A stretch of 63,392 bases of DNA from Algoriphagus antarcticus (GCF_002150685.1 NZ_MSSW01000064.1:1-63392); one strand, 5' to 3'; positions 19,901 through 28,295 are shown, counted from the first letter of the stretch. Notes: generated by a model from the sequence alone, not told the origin. Numbers and translations are program-made.

Positions 19901-22600
19901 GAGGATCATGGTTCATACCGACATGAATTACAAGATCAGATCTTAGGAATGATTTCTGCCGTCAACGTCTTGACCAGCCATGTTCCCGGAAAAATATATG
20001 TAAAATCTTCTGATCAAATATCCTCAGAGGACCGCATTTTATTTGAAAGTGTAGCCAAAATAATTATTACCGATAATAATGGCTCCTTATCAGAGCAAAT
20101 ATCAGGACAATACAGGGAGATAGGTTCATCCCCATTATTAGAAATCAAACCCCAAGCTGCTGGAAACATAAGTCTTGAAAATTTAATGATGCCAACAGAT
20201 CTAAAATTCTTCAATGGAACTGGGGGTTTTACGGCTGATGGAAAAGAATATAAGATACATATCGATAATGAAATAACCACCCCTGCACCTTGGGTAAATA
20301 TCATTGCAAATCCTACTCTGGGAACAGTGGTTTCTGAAAGTGGCTCATCGTACACCTGGGCAGTGAATGCACATGAATACCGTATTACTCCCTGGCATAA
20401 TGATCCAGTAACGGATACCAGTGGTGAAGCTTTTTACCTTCGCGATGAAGAAACAGGATTATTTTGGTCACCGACGCCTTTTCCTGCAAAAGGTGAAGGG
20501 AATTATATCACTACTCATGGCTTTGGTTATACCAGCTATGAACATATAGAAAACGGTATATTTTCCAAAATGAAAGTGTTTGTGGACAAAGAGGCGCCCG
20601 TTAAGTTTGTAGTGCTTACGATACAAAATAAAACTGACCATCTGCGTAAACTCTCGGCTACAGGATACCTGGAAATTGTATTAGGCGATATTCGCTCTAA
20701 AACCAACATGCATATTCTTTCAGAGTATGATGTGCAGAACGGAGCCTTGTTATTTCGCAATAGGTACAACGATGCTTTTGCCAATCGAGTGGCATTTTTT
20801 AAAGTTATTGGTGCAGGTAAGTATAGTTATACCACCGACCGGTCGAAGTTTATTGGCAGAAACAGAAATCTTTCAAATCCTCAGGCTTTATTCAGACAGG
20901 ATCTCAGAGGAAGAATCGGTGCAGGACATGACACCTGCGCCGGTTTGCAGGGAAAATTCAATTTGCTGCCAGGAGAAGAAAGAGAGCTTGTTTTCCTGAT
21001 TGGCAGTGGTGAAGATACGGCTGCAGCTATTAAGCTCATTCAGGACTTTTCGGACCTGAGTACAATTAGTCAATCTTTTGACCAGATAAATGAATACTGG
21101 AATGGGATAGTAAATACGGTTCAGGTTCAGACCCCTGATGAGGCGTTGAATCTTCTCGCCAATGGTTGGCTTACCTATCAAACCATCGCTTCCAGGTTAT
21201 TTGCCCGCAGTGGGTTCTATCAATCCGGAGGAGCCTTTGGTTTTAGAGACCAGATTCAGGATGTTTTGTCCTTATTACACAATAAACCTGAATTTGCCCG
21301 GGAACAGATACTGCTAAATGCTTCCCGGCAGTTTAAAGAAGGAGATGTTCAGCATTGGTGGCATCCTCCTCAAGGAAGAGGTGTGCGTACAACGTGTTCT
21401 GACGATCTCTTATGGTTACCATTTGTCGTTTACAGGTATCTGAATGCTACCGGTGACATGGAGATACTGAAAGAGCAAGCTGGATTTTTGGAATCCAGGC
21501 GATTGGATGAAGGGGAGGAGTCTCTCTATGATTTACCGATGAGTGGAAGTTTGATTGCTGATCTGTACCACCATTGTCGTCTCGCCATACAACATAGTCT
21601 CCGTTTTGGAGAACATGGCTTGCCATTAATCGGGTCTGGCGACTGGAATGACGGCATGGATCAGGTAGGAAATGAAGGAAAAGGAGAAAGCGTCTGGCTG
21701 GCATTTTTCTTTTATGACATTCTTTCCAATTTTGAGAAAGTCGCTAGTAACTATGGTGATAGCGAATTTGCGAAAACCTGTAAAAAGGAGGCTGTTAAGC
21801 TACAATCCAATATCGAGAAATCTGCATGGGACGGTGAATGGTATAAACGCGCCTGGTTCGATGACGGAACACCTCTTGGATCGAAAGTAAATGAAGAATG
21901 CAGCATTGACGCCATCTCCCAAAGCTGGTCTGTTTTGACAAATGCTGCTCCGGAAGAAAGAAGAAATCAAGCTATGGATTCAGTAAATAAATATCTGGTT
22001 AATAGAGATATGAAAATAATCCAGCTTCTTGATCCACCTTTTGATAAATCTGATTTGAATCCGGGCTATATAAAAGGGTATGTACCGGGGGTACGGGAAA
22101 ATGGCGGACAATATTCCCATGCAGCCATCTGGACCTTAATGGCCTTTGCAGCGCTGGGCGACAGGAAAACAACCTATGAACTCTTTAGTATGGTACAACC
22201 TGTAAATCATGCCTTAAATCAGAAGGATGTACAGATTTACAAAGTGGAGCCTTATGTGATGGCTGCGGATGTTTACGCCAATGAAACACATCGGGGCCGT
22301 GGCGGATGGACTTGGTACACCGGCTCCTCAGGCTGGATGAATCAATTTATTATTGGTTCCCTTCTGGGAATGGAACTCCAGGTAGACAAACTTAAATTTA
22401 CACCATGTTATCCTGAAGAATGGCCGTCAGTTACGATTAACTACTGTTTCAAAAGCACAGGCTATACTATCAAAGTATTTCAGGAGAAAAATAGTGAAGG
22501 ATCATGGTGGAAAATGGCAAATGAGCAGGGCAAAGGAAATATTCTTCCCCTAAAAGATGACGGTATGCAACACCAGGTTGAGGTTCATATTTTAATTTGA
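13907..22600 (+). CDS. ndvB: cyclic beta-1,2-glucan synthase (NdvB/ChvB type)
   Basis: A giant 2897-residue membrane enzyme from the ATG at 13907; a TTG two codons upstream is less likely. In Rhizobiales the family makes cyclic beta-1,2-glucans from UDP-glucose. Domains in order: an N-terminal region (1-400); membrane helices (about 412-470); a GT84 transferase with LDSDTQLPRD near 641 and HHRWIRGDWQ near 788; more membrane helices (about 833-880 and 961-1005); a glycoamylase-like domain (about 1345-1560); and two GT36/GH94-type modules. The last module carries GSGDWNDGMDQVG near 2577 with the family's catalytic Asp. Length and order match full NdvB. Adjacent genes offer no glucan exporter. 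The frame is fully open. Confidence 0.93.
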   Translation: MKVKNTTVFEMLSRMREYFQMDDSFSNLTTADPIRSELYNFNQMKVHAGIVARSHKILKGKRNDKLLKRLDDNEKTLVEVRNLLVESIQSGQSITPAAEWLLDNFYLIEEQIVTAKKHLPKKYSEGLPYLANGNSSDMPRVYDIALEIIAHSDGHVDSNGLKSFIAAYQSEKILTLGELWAIPIMMKLAVIENLRRIAEKSALDMIDNNLADYWSDQMIETVKKDPADLVLTIADLARSKPVLNSPFVAGFTRKLQGKGPTFALPLSWLEQQLSKEGIAGTDLVWHENQKQAADQVSVKNSIGTLRFIGSTDWRKFVEGSSIVEQILRDEITGTYLQLDFATRDRYRHVIETVALHSPFSETEIAEKTIELTKRPDIEDVQYPRERHVGYYLIGKGFYQLKEAAQMRFTIKQSLNSFMRKRPVFIYLSSISIFTFAFAVGMLSVALIYGDFSRQVLILVGLLSIAGSAHLAITFTNWLATIWIKPKILPRLDFSKDIPFEYRTLVTIPSMLSGKNEIEENVEALEIRFLANRGKNLHFSLLTDFTDADSETMPDDRSLLNLVSERIEQLNEKYNQAGQPDIFYLFHRARKWNPKEGKWMGYERKRGKLSALNRLLRDGDSNDFSRIVGEYGVLKNTKYVISLDSDTQLPRDAAWKLIATMAHPLNSALYDEGRKRVVEGYGILQPRVASDFPKSKTSLYLRLQGDMKGIDPYTRASSDVYQDIFEEGSFIGKGIYDVDIFEKVVGERFPDNRILSHDLLEGCYTRSGLLSDVVLYESNPSNYEADIKRHHRWIRGDWQIAAWILPFVKNGNGKWVKNNLSILSRWKIADNLRRSLLPISLLLILVLGWSVLPEPWFWTLAVTNIILLPVLAAAFLQLFHRPEDLDFKAHISEIGSSVKEVLLRFMFGIAVLPYEAYRFTDAILRTNWRMFISGKKLLEWTPSATASRQSKNSIWFISQKMWIGPVLAFLCLILFLYSNSPAFFVSIPILILWFVSPSIAWRLSLTEKEDAPDLSQTQKLFLHKTARKTWSFFEYFVNERENWLPPDNFQQHPDRVIAHRTSPTNIGLSLLANLTAYDFGYIVMEEMLLRCVNTLKTLHKMDRYKGHFYNWYDTRSLSILRPAYVSTVDSGNLVGHLLILRQGIIAFRSNPIFNPESYTGLRSTVGLIQDLLKDESDENIENIESLLDDAISEKDNSLSVIKRNLDDLAILSDQITGYDENTETGKWMLKLKTQIENIREDLYRQIPWLNLLPIPQSFTSLSTLDFNHSFLSLWEINGELSQQINQYKKETSNEYDAEWLLKVEAALKTRIDVIPEKLSLFEKLAEQLEQLSIVEYDFLLDKHTSHLSIGYNVDELRRDDSFYDMLASEARMGIFVGIAQGLLPQESWFSLGRLLTDSQGGPVLLSWSGSMFEYLMPQLVMPTYENTLLHATNISMVKRQIEYAKKNDIPWGISESGYNSVDTSLNYQYQAFGVPGLGLKRGLEDDLVIAPYATMLALMVSPKKAVSNLKLLTEQGFVGEYGFFEAIDYTKSRMPRGENHVIINSYMAHHQGMGFLSFAYVLLNKPMQNRFASELRFKATMLLLQERIPKKSIFYAHTAKGTEIHTAVADTKLRITNTPNTPVPELQLLSNGNYQVMVTNSGGGYSRWKTLAVTRWREDAIKDNYGIFCYIKDVDSGNFWSNTYHPTLKPSKNYETIFSPGTIEFHRQDFGFETKTQIVVSPEDNVEIRKIKITNRSQVAKVLEITSYTEIVLASQASDEAHPAFSNLFVQTEIQPECNAIFGTRRPRSKDEFPPHFFHLTDAYGAEVEEVSFETDRMKFIGRGRTLANPQALDAGKLAGNQGAVLDPVMATKYRITIKPYKTATIDLIYGISDSREESEALMHKYRDKNLKKRALDLSWTHSQVLLRQINATEADAQLFGKLAASVIYSNPALRANEAVIKSNFRGQSGLWSHSVSGDLPIVLVQIFNLESLDLVTQMIKAHSYWQLKGLTVDLVIWNEDHGSYRHELQDQILGMISAVNVLTSHVPGKIYVKSSDQISSEDRILFESVAKIIITDNNGSLSEQISGQYREIGSSPLLEIKPQAAGNISLENLMMPTDLKFFNGTGGFTADGKEYKIHIDNEITTPAPWVNIIANPTLGTVVSESGSSYTWAVNAHEYRITPWHNDPVTDTSGEAFYLRDEETGLFWSPTPFPAKGEGNYITTHGFGYTSYEHIENGIFSKMKVFVDKEAPVKFVVLTIQNKTDHLRKLSATGYLEIVLGDIRSKTNMHILSEYDVQNGALLFRNRYNDAFANRVAFFKVIGAGKYSYTTDRSKFIGRNRNLSNPQALFRQDLRGRIGAGHDTCAGLQGKFNLLPGEERELVFLIGSGEDTAAAIKLIQDFSDLSTISQSFDQINEYWNGIVNTVQVQTPDEALNLLANGWLTYQTIASRLFARSGFYQSGGAFGFRDQIQDVLSLLHNKPEFAREQILLNASRQFKEGDVQHWWHPPQGRGVRTTCSDDLLWLPFVVYRYLNATGDMEILKEQAGFLESRRLDEGEESLYDLPMSGSLIADLYHHCRLAIQHSLRFGEHGLPLIGSGDWNDGMDQVGNEGKGESVWLAFFFYDILSNFEKVASNYGDSEFAKTCKKEAVKLQSNIEKSAWDGEWYKRAWFDDGTPLGSKVNEECSIDAISQSWSVLTNAAPEERRNQAMDSVNKYLVNRDMKIIQLLDPPFDKSDLNPGYIKGYVPGVRENGGQYSHAAIWTLMAFAALGDRKTTYELFSMVQPVNHALNQKDVQIYKVEPYVMAADVYANETHRGRGGWTWYTGSSGWMNQFIIGSLLGMELQVDKLKFTPCYPEEWPSVTINYCFKSTGYTIKVFQEKNSEGSWWKMANEQGKGNILPLKDDGMQHQVEVHILI

Positions 22601-22664
22601 GAGGTTGGCATGCCAGTCAACTCTAGTGAAAAAAGACTATATGATTATGCAGAATCTTGCCACT

Positions 22665-22745
22665 AGCCAAATTAAATTTCATCAGCACCTCGGCATACTT
22701 CGACTAGCTCAGCAGAACTAACTGCTCGGTGTCCGGAGATAATGG
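22665..22745. repeat. non-coding repeat shared with 40285-40370
   Basis: Shares an ordered set of words with the later block: GCCAAATTAAATTTC, GCACCTCG, TAGCTC and GGTGTCCGGA. The two are diverged copies of an intergenic element. The stretch 22600-23060 otherwise has no gene. Confidence 0.45.
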
Positions 22746-22752
22746 TTCTTGA

Positions 22753-22793
22753 GGGGAGGGAAAAGCGCAGCGAAGCCTTACTTTTCCCTCCCC
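22753..22793. repeat. perfect 13-bp inverted repeat
   Basis: GGGGAGGGAAAAG and CTTTTCCCTCCCC flank a 15-base loop between the convergent glucan synthase and ligase genes. It has no T run and may be a 3'-end structure. Confidence 0.6.
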
Positions 22794-23061
22794 CTTGACA
22801 TATTCTTAAACCGGTGGCCTAGCCAATAGTAGTGAGCATGCCGAACTAAGACGAGGCCATTTGGTGTATTACTGCCAGTGAGGAGACAAAAGCATCATAG
22901 AATTGGGTGAACTTAAGCAATTACGCTACTTGGGTCACCCGTCATCGGCATGCCTCGCTGTGGCGGGTTTTCCGTCTGCTAAATCAAAGAAAATATGGAC
23001 ACTTGCATCATTGCGGATAATCAGATTCTTTAAATTCTAATCTAATTACCAGTTATTCTAT

Positions 23062-24690
23062 TCAAATAAGTTTTCCTTCAGCAAAGAGTCTTCTAATCTC
23101 TTTTTTATCAAATTTACCCACGCTTGTTTTTGGTACTTCATTTATAAAAACATAGTCTCTGGGAATCTGATATTTCACAAAGTCTCTCGATAAAAATTCA
23201 ATTAATTCTTCATCTGAAATTTTATCTTCATCATTCACCAAGACTATTGAAGCCAAGGGTTTTTCCACCCATTTTTCGTCTGGTATAGCAATCACTGCGG
23301 CTTCTTTTATTTTGGGATGAGCCATTAATGCAGATTCTAAGGCAACACTGGAAATCCACTCGCCTCCACTTTTTATAAGGTCTTTTGTGCGGTCTTTAAT
23401 TTCCATATAACCATCTGCATCGATAGTGCTTACATCACCAGTTTTAAACCAACCATCTTCAGTAAAACTATCTAAATTATTAGTTTTAAAATAGGAATTA
23501 ACAACCCACGCCCCTTTTATTTGTAGTTCTCCCATGGCATTACCATCGGTGGGTGCCAATGTCCCTTCATCTGTCATAATCCTTAATTCCACACCTGGAA
23601 AAGCAATACCTTGTTTGGCGCGAATGTTAAGCTTTTCGTTATCTGATAAATGGGCATGCTTTGGTTGTAGTCTACAGACCGTACCCAAGGGTGATGTTTC
23701 TGTCATTCCCCAGGCTTGAACCCCCTTTATTCCAAAATCTTTTTCGAAACCTTCAATCAGACTTTTGGGCAGGGCAGAACCACCTACAATATATTCCTCA
23801 AGTGCTAGTTTTTCTCTTGGTGGATTCTTCTTCATCTCATGATATACACCCAACCAAATAGTAGGAACTCCATTTGCCTTATTCACCTTCTCTTCTATCA
23901 GAATTTTAATAATAGATTCAGGCTGTAAATTTGAAGAGGGTAGGACCATGTTTGATCCAGACAAGAGACATAAATAAGGAAATCCCCAGGCCATTACATG
24001 AAATTGTGGCACCACTAATAAAACTGTATCCTGATTGCTATAATTTCCGGCATTGGGTGATAAAATGGTAGATGCATGCAAATACGTAGACCTGTGAGAA
24101 TATAACACACCTTTTGGTAAGCCTGTTGTTCCGCTGGTATAACACATGCCGCAAGCGTCTTTTTCATTTAATGCAGGCCATTCAAATTCCTCAGATTCGT
24201 TCGCCAACAAATCTTCATAATGGATTGTATTAAGTAAGGTTGTTTTGAAATTTGAGGGGGCATTTATCAGTACAAAACAGGTTACAGTTTCAAGCTTACT
24301 TGCAATCTTTTCTACTAGTGGAACTAGCGTGGCATCCACAAAGATTACTTTGTCTTCAGAATTGTTGATTACGAATTCCGTTTGCTGACTTGATAATCTG
24401 ATGTTGATCGTATGACAAATAGCTCCGATACCAGATATGCCATAGTACAATTCTACATGAGGAGCGTGATTCCAGGCGAAAGTACCAACTATGTCACCTT
24501 TCGTGATTCCTAGTTTTTGAGTCAACGCATTGGCCAACTTTTTACACCGTTTATACAGATCCCCAAAACGATACTCATGTCGTGTTCCATCTGGTAAATG
24601 GGTTATTATTTTTTTATGATGATAAACGCTGTTTCCAAACTCAAGAATCGTATTCGTGGTGAGTGGATAATTCATTATCAAGCCTTCCAT
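23062..24690 (-). CDS. fatty acid--CoA ligase (AMP-forming)
   Basis: A 542-residue member of the ANL superfamily, activating a carboxylic acid to its acyl-CoA through an acyl-AMP. Motifs: the P-loop YTSGTTGLPKG near residue 183, the GWFKTGD and DRTKDLIKSGGEWIS adenylation motifs near 415 and 433, and the C-terminal PKTSVGKFDKKEIR with the catalytic Lys near 526. Length and pattern suit the medium/long-chain and DmdB-like (methylthiopropionyl-CoA) group; the substrate cannot be fixed. A second Met at 24675 is an alternative start. The gene is monocistronic. Confidence 0.88.
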   Translation of the reverse strand: MEGLIMNYPLTTNTILEFGNSVYHHKKIITHLPDGTRHEYRFGDLYKRCKKLANALTQKLGITKGDIVGTFAWNHAPHVELYYGISGIGAICHTINIRLSSQQTEFVINNSEDKVIFVDATLVPLVEKIASKLETVTCFVLINAPSNFKTTLLNTIHYEDLLANESEEFEWPALNEKDACGMCYTSGTTGLPKGVLYSHRSTYLHASTILSPNAGNYSNQDTVLLVVPQFHVMAWGFPYLCLLSGSNMVLPSSNLQPESIIKILIEEKVNKANGVPTIWLGVYHEMKKNPPREKLALEEYIVGGSALPKSLIEGFEKDFGIKGVQAWGMTETSPLGTVCRLQPKHAHLSDNEKLNIRAKQGIAFPGVELRIMTDEGTLAPTDGNAMGELQIKGAWVVNSYFKTNNLDSFTEDGWFKTGDVSTIDADGYMEIKDRTKDLIKSGGEWISSVALESALMAHPKIKEAAVIAIPDEKWVEKPLASIVLVNDEDKISDEELIEFLSRDFVKYQIPRDYVFINEVPKTSVGKFDKKEIRRLFAEGKLI

Positions 24691-25044
24691 ACGTGAAAAA
24701 TTTAAGTTGTTATTTAGTTATTATATCCGCCTTGTCACGGACTATTGAATGGGTTTATTTAAGTGCCAAGGTTCTTTTAAATGAATGCAAAGTAACTGCC
24801 CTGGTTCTAAGCTTAGAATTTAATAGCTATCCTCCCACCAAGTGAAACCTGTTGATAAATTTATGAGGAAGTTAGCAACTTACAGTCAAATAGATTTCGG
24901 TAAAGCCGTGTATTAGCTAATACTAATATAAAAGCAGAATTATATTTCATCAACCTGCAATACGGCAAATCCCTTTTTGAGTGGAGGATTGCTTTTTCCC
25001 AAGCAGGTAGTTTTTATTCGGTAATTTTTATCGGGTTTACTTTC

Positions 25045-25363
25045 CGTCCTTCTCCCAAAAAAAGCTAGGATGAGGAGGTTGATTATATCCAACATTCTGC
25101 CAGGCAAATGCTGCACGGTATTGTGAATCATGCATCAAAGTACAGAATCGGTAATTGCTCGGATGTAGCGTTGAATAAATCCGTAGATTTTTATTATCAG
25201 AAGTTCTCCACATCACTTCCTCACGCCAATCACCAAAAAGATCTGCACTCAATTGCGGAGTCGCTTTTGAACCATGATTTGAAGTGCATTCTGGATTTTG
25301 TAAAATGATATCTTCCTTTTTGTTAACCCAGTCCCATTTGACAATTTTGTTTCTTTCCACCAT
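25045..25363 (-). pseudogene. C-terminal fragment of a PL11 rhamnogalacturonan lyase
   Basis: About 105 residues remain, reading KIVKWDWVNKKEDII, ADLFGDWREEVMWR, LRIYSTLHPSNYRFCTLMHD and YRAAFAWQNVGYNQPPHPSFF. This is the conserved C-terminal end of family 11 rhamnogalacturonan lyases, secreted enzymes that cut the pectin backbone. The catalytic N-terminal part is missing and is replaced upstream by a GH26 fragment in a different frame. It is surely non-functional. Confidence 0.75.
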
Positions 25364-25552
25364 TTTTCATTCGGGAATGACTCCAAGCCAGTTTCTGTAA
25401 ATGCTGCTAATTTTTTATGCTTTCGGGCATAATCAGATACTATTTTCAATTTCCTTGTAGCAGCTTCAAGGTCATATCCATCTCTTCCCGTATCGCTATA
25501 ATTGTCCATTCCTACCATATCAACCCATTCATTTTCTCTATGGAATACGGTT
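25364..25552 (-). pseudogene. internal fragment of a GH26 beta-mannanase
   Basis: The minus strand reads HRENEWVDMVGMDNYSD, then DLEAATRKLKIVSDYARK and LAAFTETGLESFPNEKWW, recognisable as the region around the catalytic nucleophile (TETG) of Bacteroidota GH26 endo-mannosidases. It breaks at about 25360, where the PL11 fragment takes over in another frame. A deletion has therefore fused two degraded polysaccharide-utilisation genes. Confidence 0.75.
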
Positions 25553-25559
25553 TTGACTT

Positions 25560-25770
25560 ACCTGACTCAAGCCTGTCAAGTTCATCTTAAACCTAGTGTT
25601 TTTCGTCTTCAAAAGAACCTTCAGAATTAACAATTCGAAAATCCTCAGTTTAGAGTGAAATTCATAATTAAAAGACTATTTCAAAAAATATTTTGCTCAG
25701 TTCGGGTTTAAATACCGCAATCAATCCAAGTTATGAATTTGATAACAAACCTCTTTTCGAGTGCATTTTA
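25560..25770 (-). pseudogene. degenerate remnant, related to 13500-13770
   Basis: See 13500-13770. The frame corresponding to RIVNSEGSFEDEKH carries two stops. The rest of the gap up to the photolyase has only a degenerate hairpin-repeat copy. Confidence 0.35.
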
Positions 25771-25850
25771 AATTAAGATTGGATAGTAGTGATCGCAGTT
25801 TAAGGGGTATTGTCCCTAGATGGTGAATTCGCATCAGTATTGAAATGAGT

Positions 25851-25935
25851 TGATAAGAAGGTGTAGTTATTACGGCTCACAGGCATTGCACCTAGCGAGA
25901 CGTCTGTTGTGCACTTGGAGGGGAGCAGGTGGAAT
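25851..25935 (+). repeat. structured hairpin repeat, degenerate copy 1
   Basis: AAGGTGTAGTT...GCACCTAG fits the hairpin core described at 56024; the tail (CTTGGAGGGG) is weak. It ends about 20 bases past the photolyase stop codon, on its 3' side. Confidence 0.45.
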
Positions 25936-25953
25936 TTTTTTCAGACTTGATCG

Positions 25954-27408
25954 CTAAGTATTTCTAGTATGTGTAGCAATGATTCTTCTACTTTCTGTTT
26001 TTACAGCTTCATTTTCTCGGTGTCCCCAGATTTTGTTTCGGGCTTTTTTAGCGCACTGTTCAAGATTGATGATAGGTGCAGGGTAGTCCTTTCCAATTTT
26101 GACACCACAGAAGGCTTGATCCATTTCTGTCATTAGCCATGGTTCATGGATGTGGTTTATAGGTACCATGGTTAATTCCGGTACCCACTTTTTGATGAAT
26201 ATCCCTTCAGTATCGTGATCCATAGATTGTTTTACAGGGTTATACATTCTGATAGTATTAATGCCGGTGGTGCCTGCCTGCATCTGAAATTGTGGATAAT
26301 GAATGCCGGGTTCATAATCTAAAAATTGATTGGCCAAGTGGTAAACTCCCTTTCTCCAATCTTGATCCAGATGATGGCAAAGAAATGAAACCAGCATGGC
26401 TCTCATGCGAAAGTTGATCCATCCTGTGGCAATCACACATCGCATATTGGCGTCCACCATTGGATAACCTGTTCTTCCTTCTTTCCAGGCATTAAGCAAG
26501 TCTGGATTATCGTCTCGCTCGAGCAACTCGTATCCTCTGTTAATGCAACTATTCTCGTATGCACACTCCACTTCAAATTTTTGAATGAAATGACAGTGCC
26601 ATTTTAGGCGCGTGAGAAATCCACCAAATGAGCGTTTGTGCTTACTGAAGTTATCATGATTCTTGATGTATTGATAAGCTTGCTTGATGCTGAGGTTGCC
26701 CCACGAGAGATATGGTGAGATCCGCGAGCAAGATTTTCTGCTTTCTAATGGTTTGGAGATATGATAGCTGTATTTAGCTCCTCTTTTATAGGCAAATGAT
26801 TTAAGGTATCTCCAGGCATTTGACTCTCCAGCAGGCTGGTAGTTATCAGCATATTTTTCAAGTTTGGATTGAAGCCCTTTTTCTAATCCAAAAAGGTGCT
26901 GTAAAGATGGAAGTTCATTCTTGCTATAGGTGTTTTGAAAGATGGGTTCACTCATTTTTACATACCAGCTTTTGTCCCATCCATCTCGGTTACGGATACC
27001 TCTCAGGATTCCGTCCCGCTGAAATTCCCGCCACTCAATTCCAGTCTTATTTAATAGCCTCTTTATATTTTTGTCTCGATTCCAAGTGATCTCTACGCCA
27101 CTTTCTTGGTAGCTAAAGATTTGCCTGACTTCAAATTCTTGACTTATAAAACTTAGAGCGCTTTCAAATTCGGAATGAAAAATATCGACCTTTCGGTTGT
27201 ACTTTTCCAGTGCTGAATTCATTTCCAAGATAGATTGGTAAATAAACTGTAGATGGCGCTCTGAAGTATCGGGATGGCAGATTAATGAGGGCTCAAAAAG
27301 GTAAATGATCAAATAGGGTAATCCAGCTCTTTCCGCTTCTTGCAGAGGTTCATGATCTTGCGTACGCAAATCTCTTTTGATCCAGACTAGATTGATTTTG
27401 TTTTTCAA
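25954..27408 (-). CDS. photolyase/cryptochrome family flavoprotein
   Basis: A 484-residue protein. The N-terminal alpha/beta photolyase domain begins with VWIKRDLRTQDHEPL (about residues 9-23), the antenna-binding Rossmann-like half. The C-terminal FAD-binding helical half shows SRISPYLSWGNLS (about 232-244), the GRTGYPMVDANMRCVIATGW segment and NPVKQSMDHDTEGIFIKKWVPEL. It could repair UV cyclobutane dimers using light or act as a cryptochrome of the cryptochrome-like class found in Bacteroidota; the sequence alone does not decide. It stands alone on the minus strand. Confidence 0.88.
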   Translation of the reverse strand: MKNKINLVWIKRDLRTQDHEPLQEAERAGLPYLIIYLFEPSLICHPDTSERHLQFIYQSILEMNSALEKYNRKVDIFHSEFESALSFISQEFEVRQIFSYQESGVEITWNRDKNIKRLLNKTGIEWREFQRDGILRGIRNRDGWDKSWYVKMSEPIFQNTYSKNELPSLQHLFGLEKGLQSKLEKYADNYQPAGESNAWRYLKSFAYKRGAKYSYHISKPLESRKSCSRISPYLSWGNLSIKQAYQYIKNHDNFSKHKRSFGGFLTRLKWHCHFIQKFEVECAYENSCINRGYELLERDDNPDLLNAWKEGRTGYPMVDANMRCVIATGWINFRMRAMLVSFLCHHLDQDWRKGVYHLANQFLDYEPGIHYPQFQMQAGTTGINTIRMYNPVKQSMDHDTEGIFIKKWVPELTMVPINHIHEPWLMTEMDQAFCGVKIGKDYPAPIINLEQCAKKARNKIWGHRENEAVKTESRRIIATHTRNT

Positions 27409-27632
27409 TGAATATCCTATTTTCGGATTAAACTGTAGCTGTTGGTTCTGGGTTCACAATAAAGTAAAAAGTTACTTAGAAGCTTCTAAAAGCGGGTATG
27501 AGTTGTCGCTTGAGTTTGTGCAAAGGCAGGGAGGATTACAGATAAACCAGCGCAAGCTCTACTCAGTGGGAGTTTAATATTCTCATCAACATAAAGCTAA
27601 GACCCGATAGTGATTAAAGTCAAATTAAGGTG

Positions 27633-27640
27633 TACTTTTG
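27633..27640 (+). promoter_or_regulatory. candidate Bacteroidota -7 box
   Basis: TACTTTTG matches TAnnTTTG and lies 21 bases before the ATG of the J-domain/KTSC gene, implying a very short leader. Confidence 0.45.
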
Positions 27641-27661
27641 CGCCCGCAAATAAAACGTCAC

Positions 27662-28111
27662 ATGAAGCGCATAAACGAATACAAGAAACTCTTTGGAGTT
27701 GAAAAGGAAATCGAATTGACCACCTTGAAAAAGACTTACCGCGAACTAGTTAAGCAGTGGCATCCTGATAAATTTCAAGATGGAGAAGCTTTAAAAGTAG
27801 AAGCAGAATTACAAAGCCGAAGGATTATTGATGGTTACCATTTTTTGGTGAGTATAGCGCCAGAAACCATCGAGTCCAATTTAGAAGCCTACACAGAAAC
27901 GATTAACAACGGTGGAATTGCTGACTATCACCACAAAGGCATGTTGCTGGAAATCACATTTGTCGATGGATCGACTTATGAATATTTTGGCGTGACCCCA
28001 CAAGTCTATCATAAAATGATCAATAGCGATAAGCTAAACCGTTTTGCCAAACGATCTATTTACCCAAATTATATTTATCGTAAGACTAAGAAAAGTTTGG
28101 AGCCAGCTTAA
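27662..28111 (+). CDS. J-domain plus KTSC-domain protein
   Basis: 149 residues from the ATG at 27662; an upstream TTG would overlap the candidate promoter. Residues about 1-65 are a compact J-domain with the HPD tripeptide (KQWHPDKF), which in this family stimulates DnaK ATPase. Residues about 90-140 are a KTSC domain (MLLEITFVDGSTYEYFGVT...), a short domain seen with lysyl-tRNA synthetases and RNA-related proteins. The fusion suggests a chaperone adaptor delivering a KTSC-bound client to DnaK. That role is inference. Confidence 0.8.
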   Translation: MKRINEYKKLFGVEKEIELTTLKKTYRELVKQWHPDKFQDGEALKVEAELQSRRIIDGYHFLVSIAPETIESNLEAYTETINNGGIADYHHKGMLLEITFVDGSTYEYFGVTPQVYHKMINSDKLNRFAKRSIYPNYIYRKTKKSLEPA

Positions 28112-28130
28112 GGGTACTTGTTTGATGATG

Positions 28131-28222
28131 ATTTGATTAGGATAGAAAGGTGTAATTGCATCCGACTGCTTTTCGTATTACCCCTAGCACATTGGTTATT
28201 CTACACTCATTTGGAAGCATAT
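28131..28222 (+). repeat. structured hairpin repeat, copy 2
   Basis: GATTAGGATAGAA precedes a hairpin with arms AGGTGTAAT / ATTACCCCT and a CCGAC loop motif. The tail is degenerate (CTACACTCATTTGG) and runs into a Doc-type gene remnant. Confidence 0.6.
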
Positions 28223-28227
28223 CACCT

Positions 28228-28290
28228 CACATACTGTTCAAGCCATTTTTTGAGTTCATCTAAGTTCAAGTCCTTTGGTAAATAGTTTAT
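28228..28290 (-). pseudogene. C-terminal remnant of a Doc-type toxin gene
   Basis: The minus strand reads NYLPKDLNLDELKKWLEQYVR and a stop: the last 20 or so residues of a death-on-curing (Doc/Fic fold) toxin. Its downstream flank matches that of the Doc pseudogene at 34.3 kb, including the hairpin repeat. Nothing of the catalytic region remains. Confidence 0.5.
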
Positions 28291-28295
28291 GATTT

